Assembly: GCA_014359885.1 (NCBI GenBank)
Contig: JACIYN010000050.1
Coordinates: 30,029-94,028 of the forward strand
DNA: 64,000 nucleotides
Source: Desulfacinum sp.
GTDB lineage: Bacteria > Desulfobacterota > Syntrophobacteria > Syntrophobacterales > DSM-9756
Direction of reading: 5' to 3'
In this document: piece by piece, positions 28,973 through 37,785 of the stretch
Position numbering within the stretch: position 1 is the first letter of the stretch
How the letters are laid out: each line of letters opens with the position of its first letter
Made by a program: the position numbers and the translations under genes
The notes under the pieces: generated by a model
Databases searched by the model: none
What the model saw: only the letters and a program-made list of their open reading frames with translations
Told to the model about the DNA's origin: nothing

Positions 28973-29746
28973 TTAATTCGGAGCGGGAAGACCCAGGAGG
29001 CCCAGGAGGAAGGCGCGGACGTTTTTGCCCAGCACGGCCTGGTTGTAGCCCCCTTCTAGCACGGCGAAACAGCCGATCCCGAGCCGCCGACAGGCCTCCC
29101 GGATCAGCACGCCCATGGCGTGGTAGTCGCGGGTCAGGAGAATCCCGCCCCAGTCCAGCCGATGGGCGTCGAAGCCGGCCGAAACGGCGATGATGTCCGC
29201 CTGGACGCGGGCCAGATCGCGTTCCACGATCTTCAGGTATTCCGACCGGTCCTCCGTTTGCGGGTTCAGGATTGCCGCGTAGCCTTTGGGCTTCAGGATG
29301 TTCACCGTTCCGTCGCCGTAATGCAGGTCGAAGTCCAGAACGTAGGCGGTCTTAATGAGCCCGCGGCGTTTCAGGTGATCCAGCGCCACGGCCACGTTGT
29401 TGTAGTAGCAAAAACCCCAGGAAGCGTCTGCCGACGCATGGTGCCCCGGCGGGCGGACCAGGGCGAAGGAGGGCCTGCTCATCCCTTCCAGAGCCGCCAT
29501 GACGGCACCTCCCGCCGCCAGGGACGCGATGGGATCCAGCCCCTCCCGGATTACCCGCTGGATGTGCCGGTCCGTGTGAACCCGCTGGATATCTTCCCAC
29601 GACGCGGGAAGAACCTCGTGGTATTCGGCGATGTCGGAGATGGCTTCGCGGATGCACTGGATCCTGCCCGGGGCGGCCGCCGGGTCGTGGGTGTAGGGCT
29701 CCAGAAAATCCTCGTGGGTGAAAACGGGAATTTTGCTCTGCGACAT
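28973..29746 (-). CDS. histone deacetylase superfamily amidohydrolase (acetylpolyamine or acetoin-utilisation type)
   Basis: A 257-residue protein of the zinc-dependent arginase/deacetylase fold. The active-site pieces are visible: RPPGHHA with His102-His103, Asp138, Asp140 and His142 in LDFDLHYGDG, Asp193 in GFDAH and Tyr234 in EGGY. It should remove an acetyl or related acyl group from an amine. At 257 residues it is shorter than most family members (about 300-375). The start is the ATG at 29746 with AAGGGA upstream; the longer upstream frame is the complement of the next gene. It is divergent from the acyl-CoA dehydrogenase gene with a shared 159-base promoter region. Confidence 0.9.
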   Translation of the reverse strand: MSQSKIPVFTHEDFLEPYTHDPAAAPGRIQCIREAISDIAEYHEVLPASWEDIQRVHTDRHIQRVIREGLDPIASLAAGGAVMAALEGMSRPSFALVRPPGHHASADASWGFCYYNNVAVALDHLKRRGLIKTAYVLDFDLHYGDGTVNILKPKGYAAILNPQTEDRSEYLKIVERDLARVQADIIAVSAGFDAHRLDWGGILLTRDYHAMGVLIREACRRLGIGCFAVLEGGYNQAVLGKNVRAFLLGLLGLPAPN

Positions 29747-29905
29747 GCCGTCCCTTTTTCCTCGCCGGTCTCCCCAAGGCAGAGAAATTCTTGCCTTGCC
29801 TGAAGTTGCATCTCGATCCATAAGATACACGTTCCTCTCCCAACAAGAAACGATTGGGGAGCGCCTGCCGCTCCCACGCACCGAATGTCCCAGGAGGAAG
29901 ACTCC

Positions 29906-31504
29906 ATGACGGAACAGCTGACGCCGAACCCTTATCGCTTCGATGCCTACCTGGAACGCCGGGATTCCCTGGACTTCTATGCGGACGATCCCATGGCGCA
30001 GGCCGTCGTTCGCCACTACTGCGGGGATCGCTGGGAGGAAGTGGACCGGGAAGCCAGAGCGCTTTCCCGGAAGGTGTCGTTCCGCTGGAAAGATCTGGCG
30101 GAGGCGGCGGCGCTTCCGGAAAAACGCCCCGCCGTGCAGCATTTCGACGCCTACGGGCGGCGCGTGGACCGGATCGTGCGCCCCCTGGAAACGGAACTGC
30201 TGGAAAGGGAGGTCTTTTCCGAGGCGCTCTTTTCCGAAAGGACGCATCCGTGGGTGAAGCTCACCAAGATGTTCCTGATCTATCAGCTGGGGGAAGCGTG
30301 CATCGCCTGTCCGGTCACCTGTACGGAAGGCCTCGTGGCTCTGCTGGACAAGTTCGCCGACACGCCCGAACTCCTGCGCATCCGAAGGCACTGCAAGGAG
30401 GGCCTGGACGGACGTTTCGCCATCGGGGCCCAGTACCTTTCCGAGATCCAGGGCGGATCCGACGTGCCGGCCAACCGGGTGGAGGCGGTGGAGGAGGGGG
30501 GGACCTGGCGACTTTACGGAACCAAGTTCTTCTGTTCCGCCACCCATGCGGACTACGCCGTGGTGACGGCGAAGCCCCGGGGGGCGGATTCGGTGGCTCT
30601 TTTCGTCGTTCCCTCCTGGCTGCCAGGCGATGAGCCTAAGGGGATCCGCAACGGCTTCACCATCGATCGACTGAAGTGGAAGATGGGAACCAGCGAACTG
30701 CCCACGGCGGAGATCACCTTCAACGGTGCGGTGGCCTATCCCGTGGGACCCCTGGAACGGGGGCTCGCCAACGTGGTGGGGATCGTGCTCACCCTCTCCC
30801 GGCTGACCGTGGGCCTTTCCAGTGCGGCGTTCATGGCCCGCGCCGTTCGGGAAGCCAAGGCCTATGCGCAGTTCCGGGAGGCCTTCGGGCAGCGAATCGA
30901 TCGTTTCCCGCTGGTGGCGTCCCAACTTGCCGGAATGGAGCGGACCGCGCAACGCACCCTGGCGGGGGCGTTTCGTCTTTACCGAAGCTTTCTGGCATTA
31001 CCCGAGGGGCTCAAAGGGGGGCTGGCCGCCGACGAGCCCGATGCGGTTCGGAAGCTCCGATTCGACGTCCGGGAACTCATCATGCTTCAGAAGGTCACCG
31101 CGGCCTGGGATGCTCCGGACGTGATTCGCGGAGCCATGTCCATCTTCGGCGGACATGGCGTGATGGAGGACTTTTCCGCCCTTCCCAGGCTCTATCGGGA
31201 CGCGGCGGTGAACGAGCTCTGGGAAGGGCCCCGGAATGTGCTCCTTACGCAGATCCATCGGGACCTGAGCCGGGTGCGCGCCTGGTACCCGCCGGCGGAA
31301 TTTGTGGGCCGGATCCTGGAAGGGGCTTCCGAAGGACTGGTGAAGGAGATCTCCGGTGAGGCGGAAGATCTGCTTTCCGGTCCCATCTCCCACCCGGTGA
31401 ACGGCGAGACCATGGATCGGGCCCGAAGGTGGGACCGGTTCTGCCAGCGGTTGACGCAGCACTACCAGGAACTTGCCTTGGAAGAAGTGAACCAAGGGCG
31501 GTGA
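29906..31504 (+). CDS. AidB-like acyl-CoA dehydrogenase
   Basis: A 532-residue flavoprotein. The FAD-binding segment IQGGSDVPANRVEA (about residues 181-194) and the C-terminal LYRDAAVNELWEGPRNV match the AidB branch of acyl-CoA dehydrogenases, which is about 540 residues long. AidB is linked to the adaptive response to alkylation; many relatives have isovaleryl-CoA dehydrogenase activity in vitro. No alkylation-response genes are close by, so metabolism is as likely. The start at 29906 has GGAGGA 8 bases upstream. Confidence 0.88.
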   Translation: MTEQLTPNPYRFDAYLERRDSLDFYADDPMAQAVVRHYCGDRWEEVDREARALSRKVSFRWKDLAEAAALPEKRPAVQHFDAYGRRVDRIVRPLETELLEREVFSEALFSERTHPWVKLTKMFLIYQLGEACIACPVTCTEGLVALLDKFADTPELLRIRRHCKEGLDGRFAIGAQYLSEIQGGSDVPANRVEAVEEGGTWRLYGTKFFCSATHADYAVVTAKPRGADSVALFVVPSWLPGDEPKGIRNGFTIDRLKWKMGTSELPTAEITFNGAVAYPVGPLERGLANVVGIVLTLSRLTVGLSSAAFMARAVREAKAYAQFREAFGQRIDRFPLVASQLAGMERTAQRTLAGAFRLYRSFLALPEGLKGGLAADEPDAVRKLRFDVRELIMLQKVTAAWDAPDVIRGAMSIFGGHGVMEDFSALPRLYRDAAVNELWEGPRNVLLTQIHRDLSRVRAWYPPAEFVGRILEGASEGLVKEISGEAEDLLSGPISHPVNGETMDRARRWDRFCQRLTQHYQELALEEVNQGR

Positions 31505-31631
31505 GAGTGTAGCGAGGCGGGAATCGAAAAAGAACGGCAGGCGCCAATAAGGACTTGGTTCTCCGAAATAAAAGCACTATAAGCACACGGCTCGACAAAC
31601 AACCCATGAAACGAATCGAAGGAGAAAGGGC

Positions 31632-32507
31632 ATGGACAAGACGAGAGTGGACATAGCGGTGTTGGCGGGGCTGGACCCCTGGGATTGGCCGGAGAATGCG
31701 GGGGATACCATCGCGGCGGTGGTGCGCGACAAGAACGCCGACCGGGATGTGCGGATCATGGCGTGCGAGATGGCCGGGGATCTGGTGGTCATGAACGACG
31801 ACATGGCGGAGATGCTCCTCAACGTGGCGGCCGACGAGACGGAAGACGAAGAGATCCGCGGCATGGCCGCGGTGGCTCTGGGCGCAGCCCTGGAGTACGT
31901 GGATGTGGAAGGCTTCGACGAGCCGGAGGATGCCCCCGTCAGCGAGGCCATGTTCGAAAGGATCCAAAAGACGCTCCACGATCTTTACCTGGATCCCAAG
32001 CTGCCCAAGCTGGTGCGCCGGCGCGTGCTGGAAGCGTCGGTGCGCGCTCCCCAGGACTGGCACGAAGAAGCGGTGGCCTCCGCCTACGCGTCCAAGGATG
32101 CGGACTGGCGTCTCACGGCGGTTTTCTGCATGCGGTGGGTGAGCGGCTTCGAGAAGCAGATCCTGGAAGCCCTCAAGTCCAAGGACGACACCATCCGCTA
32201 CGAAGCGGTGAGTGCCGCTGGCATGTGGGGAATCCCCCAGGCGGCTCGCGAGATCAAAAAGATCCTTCGCGCCTGGAAAAAAGAGGACCTGGCCCTGGTG
32301 ACGGCCGCCGTGGAAGCCGCCCCTTACGTGATGCAGGACGAGGCCCAAACGCTCCTTTTTCCCATCTGGGAGGAAATGCACAGAGAACCGGAGGACTTCC
32401 TGGGCGAGGAGGAGCAGGAGCTTCTGGACGCCCTGGAGGAGGCCTTCACGACCCTGGAAGGACTGGGCGGTCTGGAAGAGGACGACGGGGACGGCACAGG
32501 GCTTTAG
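31632..32507 (+). CDS. HEAT-repeat protein of unknown function
   Basis: A 291-residue acidic, helical protein. Several segments read as HEAT-like helix pairs (for example VRIMACEMAGDLVV, IRGMAAVALGAALEY, WRLTAVFCMRWVSGFEKQIL, IRYEAVSAAGMWGIPQAAREI). The C-terminus is strongly acidic (EEDDGDGTG). No signal peptide or enzyme motif. The start has GAAGGAG upstream. It probably serves as a protein-binding scaffold; a partner is not indicated by the neighbours. Confidence 0.85.
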   Translation: MDKTRVDIAVLAGLDPWDWPENAGDTIAAVVRDKNADRDVRIMACEMAGDLVVMNDDMAEMLLNVAADETEDEEIRGMAAVALGAALEYVDVEGFDEPEDAPVSEAMFERIQKTLHDLYLDPKLPKLVRRRVLEASVRAPQDWHEEAVASAYASKDADWRLTAVFCMRWVSGFEKQILEALKSKDDTIRYEAVSAAGMWGIPQAAREIKKILRAWKKEDLALVTAAVEAAPYVMQDEAQTLLFPIWEEMHREPEDFLGEEEQELLDALEEAFTTLEGLGGLEEDDGDGTGL

Positions 32508-32534
32508 GAGGCTTTCGGGTTCGTTTTCGGACAG

Positions 32535-32698
32535 GCTCCTAAGAGCCTGTCTGACAACGGCAGATTTACGCCGTTCAACGTCCATCCGTCATCCCCGCGA
32601 AAGCGGGGATCCAGGATTTCCGGGAACCTATGGACTCCCGCTTGCGCGGGAGTGACGGTTTGCAAAGTTTTCGGACAGCCTCCTAAGAGCCTGTCCGA
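32535..32698. repeat. dispersed repeat, copy A (related to 48411-48752)
   Basis: The segment starts GAGCCTGTCTGACAACGGCA and continues with GTCATCCCCGCGAAAGCGGG and ACTCCCGCTTGCGCGGGAGT, two hairpins. A close relative is at 48411-48465 and 48630-48752. This is a compound non-coding repeat of a type found in many bacteria; no protein is encoded. Confidence 0.75.
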
Positions 32699-32711
32699 GA
32701 ACGCTGCGGGC

Positions 32712-32980
32712 GACCTCTTTTCTCGTAGCGCAGCCCTTTAGGGCTGCGGAGGAACACCCGGCCGTCGGATAAGCCATCGCGTATTTCCTGCCGCTTCATG
32801 GACTTACGATGACCCTTTCCGCGGGGCTTCAGCCCCGCGGAAAGGGCCATCGCAACTTCATGAAGTGAATCGACACATTCCGTAAAGGGGGGCAAATCGG
32901 TGGGCCCGTGGAGCAACCCCTGGTTGCTCCCCAAGCGATCCACGCATTTCGTAGGGGCGGGCTTTAAGCCCGCCTTTCAG
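32712..32980. repeat. two-hairpin mobile-like element plus GTAGGGGCG palindrome
   Basis: From 32712 the sequence has a hairpin CGCAGCCCTTTAGGGCTGCG, a spacer of about 70 bases, then a second hairpin CCGCGGGGCTTCAGCCCCGC. An inverted copy of the whole unit lies at 50886-51024, where the ends read TCGTAGC and GCTACGA. That layout resembles a non-autonomous element bounded by inverted ends. At 32951-32978 a member of the GTAGGGGCG palindrome family follows. No gene in this stretch. Confidence 0.75.
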
Positions 32981-32988
32981 GACCGCCG

Positions 32989-33951
32989 TTAGGCGTACCA
33001 GGCGGCGTGTTTTGAAAACTCCTGGATGAAATCCTCAATCATCTCCGGCAGCCCGTATCGGGCCGACCAGCCCCATTCGCTACGGGCCGCGTCGTCCACG
33101 ATCCTCAACCGCCCCAGTTCCCGAAGGAGCTCCACGATGAGCGGATCGGGCCTGAAGTCCAGATCGGCTCCGGGGAGCCTCTTGCGGACGTGCTCCACAA
33201 GCTCCCGGGCGGAGAAGGCCGGTGTGATGCCCGCCAGGTTGTAGACGACGGTTTCGATCCGCGACGCGGGCGCCTGGGAAAGTTCCCAGAGGGAGCGGGC
33301 GGCGTCCTTGAAGTAGATCACCGGGCACCGGGTCTCGGGCTCGCAGAGCAGCCGGTAGGGCTTGCCCCGAAGAGGGTATTCGATGGCCCAGGCGTTGTAG
33401 ATGGACATGTGCGCCGTCTTGGCTCCGGGGCCCACCACGGAGGGGATCCGCACGCCCCGGAAGTCCAGCCCGAACTTGCGGCGGTAGAATCTTCCCAGCA
33501 GCTCCCCGAAGACCTTGGTGGTGCCGTACATGCTCGTGGGGCGCTGGAGGGTGTCGTCGTCGATGAAGTCGGTGCGGATGCCCCGGCTGTAGACGGCCAC
33601 CGTGCTGCCGTAGACGACCTGGTCCACGCCGGCGATCCGGCACGCCTCCAACACGTTGTAGGTTCCCACCACGTTGACGTCGAAGGCGGACCAGGGATCC
33701 TGTTCGCTGGGAGCCGAGAGCATGCCCCCCAGATGAAAGACCCCCCTTACGGAGTGTTCCCGAAGGCAGTTGAGCACAACGGAGAGATTGGTCTGGGATC
33801 CGCGCACGTAATCCAGGCGATCCCGGACGTCCTGGAGCATGGGGCCCAACGGCGCCACATCCAGCAGAACCGGCCGGGCCCCCTCGCGGATCAGTCGCCG
33901 CGCCAGGCTGGACCCCAGGAAGCCGCAACCGCCTGTGATCAGATACTTCAT
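32989..33951 (-). CDS. NAD-dependent epimerase/dehydratase family protein
   Basis: A 320-residue extended short-chain dehydrogenase. The NAD(P)-binding motif TGGCGFLG is at residues 6-13, and the catalytic Tyr-x-x-x-Lys is in MYGTTKVFGE. Sugar-nucleotide epimerases of this type are about this size, but there are no sugar genes around; related proteins act as threonine or carnitine-type dehydrogenases. It lies 74 bases after the binding-protein gene and looks like the last gene of the Liv-BKACE operon, so a role in breakdown of the imported substrate is possible. Confidence 0.85.
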   Translation of the reverse strand: MKYLITGGCGFLGSSLARRLIREGARPVLLDVAPLGPMLQDVRDRLDYVRGSQTNLSVVLNCLREHSVRGVFHLGGMLSAPSEQDPWSAFDVNVVGTYNVLEACRIAGVDQVVYGSTVAVYSRGIRTDFIDDDTLQRPTSMYGTTKVFGELLGRFYRRKFGLDFRGVRIPSVVGPGAKTAHMSIYNAWAIEYPLRGKPYRLLCEPETRCPVIYFKDAARSLWELSQAPASRIETVVYNLAGITPAFSARELVEHVRKRLPGADLDFRPDPLIVELLRELGRLRIVDDAARSEWGWSARYGLPEMIEDFIQEFSKHAAWYA

Positions 33952-34025
33952 GGAGCCGTTCCTCCCCCGCCAGCCCGCGGCGGCGTGGGAATGGGACGCC
34001 GCGGGCTGAGGATGCGCCGTTTCCG

Positions 34026-35237
34026 TTACTTGCCCATGCCCTTGCAGCCCGTCTCTTCGCAGGGCACCGCCACGTCCTCGGCCGGGATCATGGTGGCGTC
34101 GGCCACGTAGGCGTGATCGAAGAAGGGGTTTTCCTTCACGATTTCCCCGATCCAGTAGGGAACCTGGGCCTGATGGTCGCAGGCGCGCATGGTCCAGGTG
34201 CCGGCCGGACCGTCGTAGCTCAGACCCTCCCAGGCCTGGATCACTTTTCTCACGTTGGTGGTGCCGGCCTTCTTGACGGCCTCGGCCCAGAACATGGTGG
34301 CCGTGTAGCCCTTGCCGATGAGCCAGGTGGGGTAGTGGCCCTTGGCTTCGTGGTATTTCTTCACGAAGGCCTTGTTGGCTTCGGTGGGGATGGACAGCAT
34401 GTACACCTCGGCGCCGATGCTGCCGATGACCGCCTCATCGTCGGCGATGCCCTTGATGAGCACGTCGTCGTTGGCGTAGTAGCAGACGAATTTGGCCTTG
34501 AGCCCCATGGGTTTGCCCTGCTTGAGCAGGAGCATCAGGTCATTGCCCCAGTTGGAGGTGAAGACCACTTGCGGTTCCGCGGCGATGAGCTGACTGATGT
34601 AGGGCGCGTAGTCCTTGGTTCCCAGGGGATGGTAAAGTTCCGCGACCATCTCCACGGTGGGGTCCAGTTCCTTGAGCTTCTTCTTGAAGGCGGCCATGGC
34701 CTCCTGGCCGAAGGAGTAGTCCTGGGCGATGCCGGCAACCCGCTTGTAGCCGTTTTTTACCACCCACTGGGCCAGTGCGTAGGATCGGCCGTCGGTGCTG
34801 CCGCCCGGGCGGAAGAAATGCTTGTTGCACTTTTCGCCCGTGAGGCTGGCCGCATCCATTCCGTAGGTGAAAAAGAGGCCGCCCTGTTTCTCCATGAGGG
34901 CGGACATGGCCGCGCCCACGGAGCTCCCCGTGCCGCCGCAGAGAAAGTTCACCCCTTCCTTGAGGATCAGCTTGGTCGCCTTCCTCGTGGCCACATCGGG
35001 CTTGACCTCGGAGTCGATGGGAATGACCTCCACCTTGCGGCCCAGCAGGCCGCCGGCCGCGTTGATCTCATCGGCGGCGTACTGAACGCCCGCCAGGTAC
35101 CTTTCCCCGATGTCTTTGAAGGTCCCGGAAAGAGGCTCCACCACTCCCAGCTTGATGGTGTCTGCGGCAAGCGCCTGCGTGGTGAACAGTCCCAAGAGCA
35201 CACCCAAGGCCAACAACGCACAGCTTAATTTTCTCAT
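34026..35237 (-). CDS. periplasmic amino-acid/amide type binding protein of Liv system 2
   Basis: A 403-residue type I periplasmic binding protein with a signal peptide at residues 1-24 (hydrophobic core ALLALGVLLGLFTT, then ALA-AD). The mature part starts TIKLGVVEPLSGTFKDIGE. It resembles the amide/urea branch of the family more than classical LivK (inference). It should deliver ligand to LivH2-LivM2. Close to the C-terminus are two Cys (AVPCEETGC) that might form a disulfide. Confidence 0.9.
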   Translation of the reverse strand: MRKLSCALLALGVLLGLFTTQALAADTIKLGVVEPLSGTFKDIGERYLAGVQYAADEINAAGGLLGRKVEVIPIDSEVKPDVATRKATKLILKEGVNFLCGGTGSSVGAAMSALMEKQGGLFFTYGMDAASLTGEKCNKHFFRPGGSTDGRSYALAQWVVKNGYKRVAGIAQDYSFGQEAMAAFKKKLKELDPTVEMVAELYHPLGTKDYAPYISQLIAAEPQVVFTSNWGNDLMLLLKQGKPMGLKAKFVCYYANDDVLIKGIADDEAVIGSIGAEVYMLSIPTEANKAFVKKYHEAKGHYPTWLIGKGYTATMFWAEAVKKAGTTNVRKVIQAWEGLSYDGPAGTWTMRACDHQAQVPYWIGEIVKENPFFDHAYVADATMIPAEDVAVPCEETGCKGMGK

Positions 35238-35259
35238 CTTCCTGCTCCCTTCCCTGTGG

Positions 35260-36180
35260 TTAGAAGTTCACCTTGTCCAGCCCTTTGAGTCCGAGGATCT
35301 GGCGGGCTTCCGCCGGGGTGGCCGGTTCACGGCCCAGTTCGCGGGCGATGCGGATGATCTTGGCCACCTGCTCCCCGCTGCTGCGAGCCAGCCGCCCCTT
35401 TTCCAGATACAGGTTGTCTTCCAGGCCCACGCGCACGTGTCCGCCCAGAAGCAGCGCCGCCGTTCCCATGCGGAACTGGTGCTTGCCGGCGGCGCAGACC
35501 GACCACTGGAAGTCCTGGATGAGCTCCTTGGCGGAATGGTGCAGGAACATGAGATTGTCGAGCGTGGCTTGCATGCCGCCCAGGATGCCGAGAACAAACT
35601 GCAGATAGACCGGTGTTTGCACCCAACCGCGTTCAATGAGAAAGGCCAGGTTGTGGAGCATGCCGGCGTCGTAGATCTCGAATTCCGGTTTGGTTTGCTG
35701 TTCCCTGAAGAACTCGTTGAACTGCCGCAGGGTCTTGAAGGTGTTGGGAAAGATGAAGTCCTCGGTCATGGCCAGGTAGTCTCTTTCCCAGTCGAATTTG
35801 AATTGGCGCAGATGATCCAGCACGTGGAAGAGGGCGAAGTTCATGGAACCGGCGTTGAGGGAGGCCAGTTCCGGGCTGAATCGCTTCACCGCCGCCACAC
35901 GCTGTTCCGTGCTCTGCCCCAGGCCTCCGCCCGTGGTGATGCAGATGACCAGATCCGAATGGCGCTTGATCCGGGAGATGATCTCCCCGAAAAGATCCAG
36001 GTCGGCGGAGGGCCGACCGGTTTCGGGATCCCGGGCATGGATGTGCACCACCGCCGCCCCCGCCTCGTAGGCACTCAAAGCGTCTTCCACGATCTGGTCG
36101 GGCGTGATGGGAAGGTGGGGGGACATGCTGGGTGTGTGGATCCCCCCGGTGATGGCCGCCGTGAAGATGGTCTTGCTCAT
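35260..36180 (-). CDS. beta-keto acid cleavage enzyme (BKACE, DUF849 family)
   Basis: A 306-residue TIM-barrel protein of the family that includes 3-keto-5-aminohexanoate cleavage enzyme (Kce) and dehydrocarnitine cleavage enzyme. The zinc-binding His46 and His48 are in VVHIHARD. The reaction is beta-keto acid plus acetyl-CoA giving acetoacetate plus a new acyl-CoA, or acetoacetyl-CoA plus an amine-containing product. The start at 36180 follows GGAGGAGGCGGGA. It sits between livF2 and the binding-protein gene. The substrate cannot be read off; known family members use 3-keto-5-aminohexanoate, dehydrocarnitine and others. Confidence 0.9.
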   Translation of the reverse strand: MSKTIFTAAITGGIHTPSMSPHLPITPDQIVEDALSAYEAGAAVVHIHARDPETGRPSADLDLFGEIISRIKRHSDLVICITTGGGLGQSTEQRVAAVKRFSPELASLNAGSMNFALFHVLDHLRQFKFDWERDYLAMTEDFIFPNTFKTLRQFNEFFREQQTKPEFEIYDAGMLHNLAFLIERGWVQTPVYLQFVLGILGGMQATLDNLMFLHHSAKELIQDFQWSVCAAGKHQFRMGTAALLLGGHVRVGLEDNLYLEKGRLARSSGEQVAKIIRIARELGREPATPAEARQILGLKGLDKVNF

Positions 36181-36233
36181 TCCCGCCTCCTCCTGGACAC
36201 CGCGAAGCGTATTCCGGCCGGGACGGCCGCGCG

Positions 36234-36944
36234 TCAAACCTCCAGATAGGTCTTTCGGACTTCGTCCGCCGCCAGCAGGGCCTCCACGTCTCCTTGGAAC
36301 ACGATCCGCCCCTTTCCCATGACGTAGAAGCGATCCGCCACCTGGACGGCCGCCTTGAAGTTCTGTTCCACCATGAGCACCGTGACGCCGGAGCGGCGCA
36401 CCTCGGCCAGCATGTGGAGCACGTCCTGCACGATGAGGGGGGCCAGTCCCTCCGTGGGCTCGTCCACCAGGATGAGCCTGGGATTGCCCATGAGGGTACG
36501 GGCCACCGTGAGCATCTGCTGTTCGCCTCCCGAAAGATGCCGGCCCTTGTTGGTCCGCCGCTCATGGAGGCGGGGGAACACTTGGTAGACCCGCTCCAGG
36601 GTCCAGGCCTGGGTGCCGTCTTCCCCGTCGGCCGGACTCTTCCTGCCGATCAGGAGATTCTCTTCCACGGTGAGGCTGCCGAAGATGCGCCGTTCTTCCG
36701 GGACGATCCCGACGCCCAGGCGCGCCACTTGGTAGGGCTGCAATCCGATGAGCTCCCGGCCCTGAAAGCGGATGCTGCCGGATCGGGGCCGCACCATGCC
36801 CATGATGCTCTTCAACGTGGTGGACTTTCCCACACCGTTGCGCCCCAGCAGGCACACCATCTCCCCTTCGTTCAGGGTCATGGAAACTCCGTGCAGGATG
36901 TGGCTCTTGCCGTAGTAGCTGTGAATGTCTCGAACCTCGAGCAT
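36234..36944 (-). CDS. livF: ABC transporter ATP-binding protein LivF, system 2
   Basis: A 236-residue ABC ATPase with Walker A GRNGVGKST, signature LSGGEQQML and Walker B LILVDEPTEGLAP. It lies 6 bases after livG2. It is clearly distinct in sequence from the LivF of system 1, so the two systems are not a recent duplication. Confidence 0.93.
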   Translation of the reverse strand: MLEVRDIHSYYGKSHILHGVSMTLNEGEMVCLLGRNGVGKSTTLKSIMGMVRPRSGSIRFQGRELIGLQPYQVARLGVGIVPEERRIFGSLTVEENLLIGRKSPADGEDGTQAWTLERVYQVFPRLHERRTNKGRHLSGGEQQMLTVARTLMGNPRLILVDEPTEGLAPLIVQDVLHMLAEVRRSGVTVLMVEQNFKAAVQVADRFYVMGKGRIVFQGDVEALLAADEVRKTYLEV

Positions 36945-36950
36945 CGGCTT

Positions 36951-37703
36951 TCACCCTTCCCCAAGGTAGGCGTCTTTCACCCTTTGGTCGTCCCGGATGA
37001 CGTCGGGTCGGTCCGATGCCAGGATCCGGCCGTAGTGGAGCACGGAGATCCTGTCCGCCAGGGAAAAGACCACGTCCATGTCGTGTTCGATGATGATGAG
37101 GGTCTTGCCGCGGGTTACCCGGTCGATGAGCTGGATGGCTTCAGCCGTTTCCTCGCGGGTCATGCCGGCGGTGGGCTCGTCGAGGAGGATGAGCTCCGGG
37201 TCCGTGGAGAGTGTGAGCGCGATCTCCAGGGCGCGCTGCTGACCGTAGGAGAGGGTGCTGACCGGGGCGTCTGCGACGGAACCCAGGCCCACCAGGTGAA
37301 GGAGCTCTTCCGTACGCCGGTTGACGGCCTCATCCCGGTCCACGCGCTTGAAGAAGTGGTAGCGAAGCCCGTGGAGGCAGCGCACCCCGGAACGGATGTT
37401 CTCGAAGACGGTCAGTTCCTGGAACGCGTTGGTGATCTGGAAGGAGCGGGAGATCTTCATCCGGCACAACTGATGGGGGGGCCTGCCCGTGATGTCCCGC
37501 CCTTGGAAGAGGATGGATCCTCCGGACGGCTTGTATTTTCCGGTGATCACGTTGAACAGCGTGGTCTTTCCGGCGCCGTTGGGGCCAATGACCGCGTGCC
37601 GCTCTCCCTGCGCCACCTGGAAAGACACCCCGGCCAGGACCTGCAGGCCGGAAAAGTCCTTGTAGAGGTCGCGCACCTCCAGGATGAGACCGTTGTCCTT
37701 CAT
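36951..37703 (-). CDS. livG: ABC transporter ATP-binding protein LivG, system 2
   Basis: A 250-residue ABC ATPase with Walker A GPNGAGKTT, signature LSYGQQRALEIA and Walker B LILLDEPTAGMT. The signature starts LSYGQQ rather than LSGGQ, as is common in LivG. The start at 37703 is chosen because the frame upstream overlaps livM2 and a GGAAGGGCGG site precedes the ATG. Confidence 0.93.
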   Translation of the reverse strand: MKDNGLILEVRDLYKDFSGLQVLAGVSFQVAQGERHAVIGPNGAGKTTLFNVITGKYKPSGGSILFQGRDITGRPPHQLCRMKISRSFQITNAFQELTVFENIRSGVRCLHGLRYHFFKRVDRDEAVNRRTEELLHLVGLGSVADAPVSTLSYGQQRALEIALTLSTDPELILLDEPTAGMTREETAEAIQLIDRVTRGKTLIIIEHDMDVVFSLADRISVLHYGRILASDRPDVIRDDQRVKDAYLGEG

Positions 37704-37785
37704 GGATTCCGCCCTTCCAAAGGCTGCGCCGCGTTCTTTGCGGCCGTGCCCGCCAGACGGTCCCGGATCGAAACGATCAGGCCGC

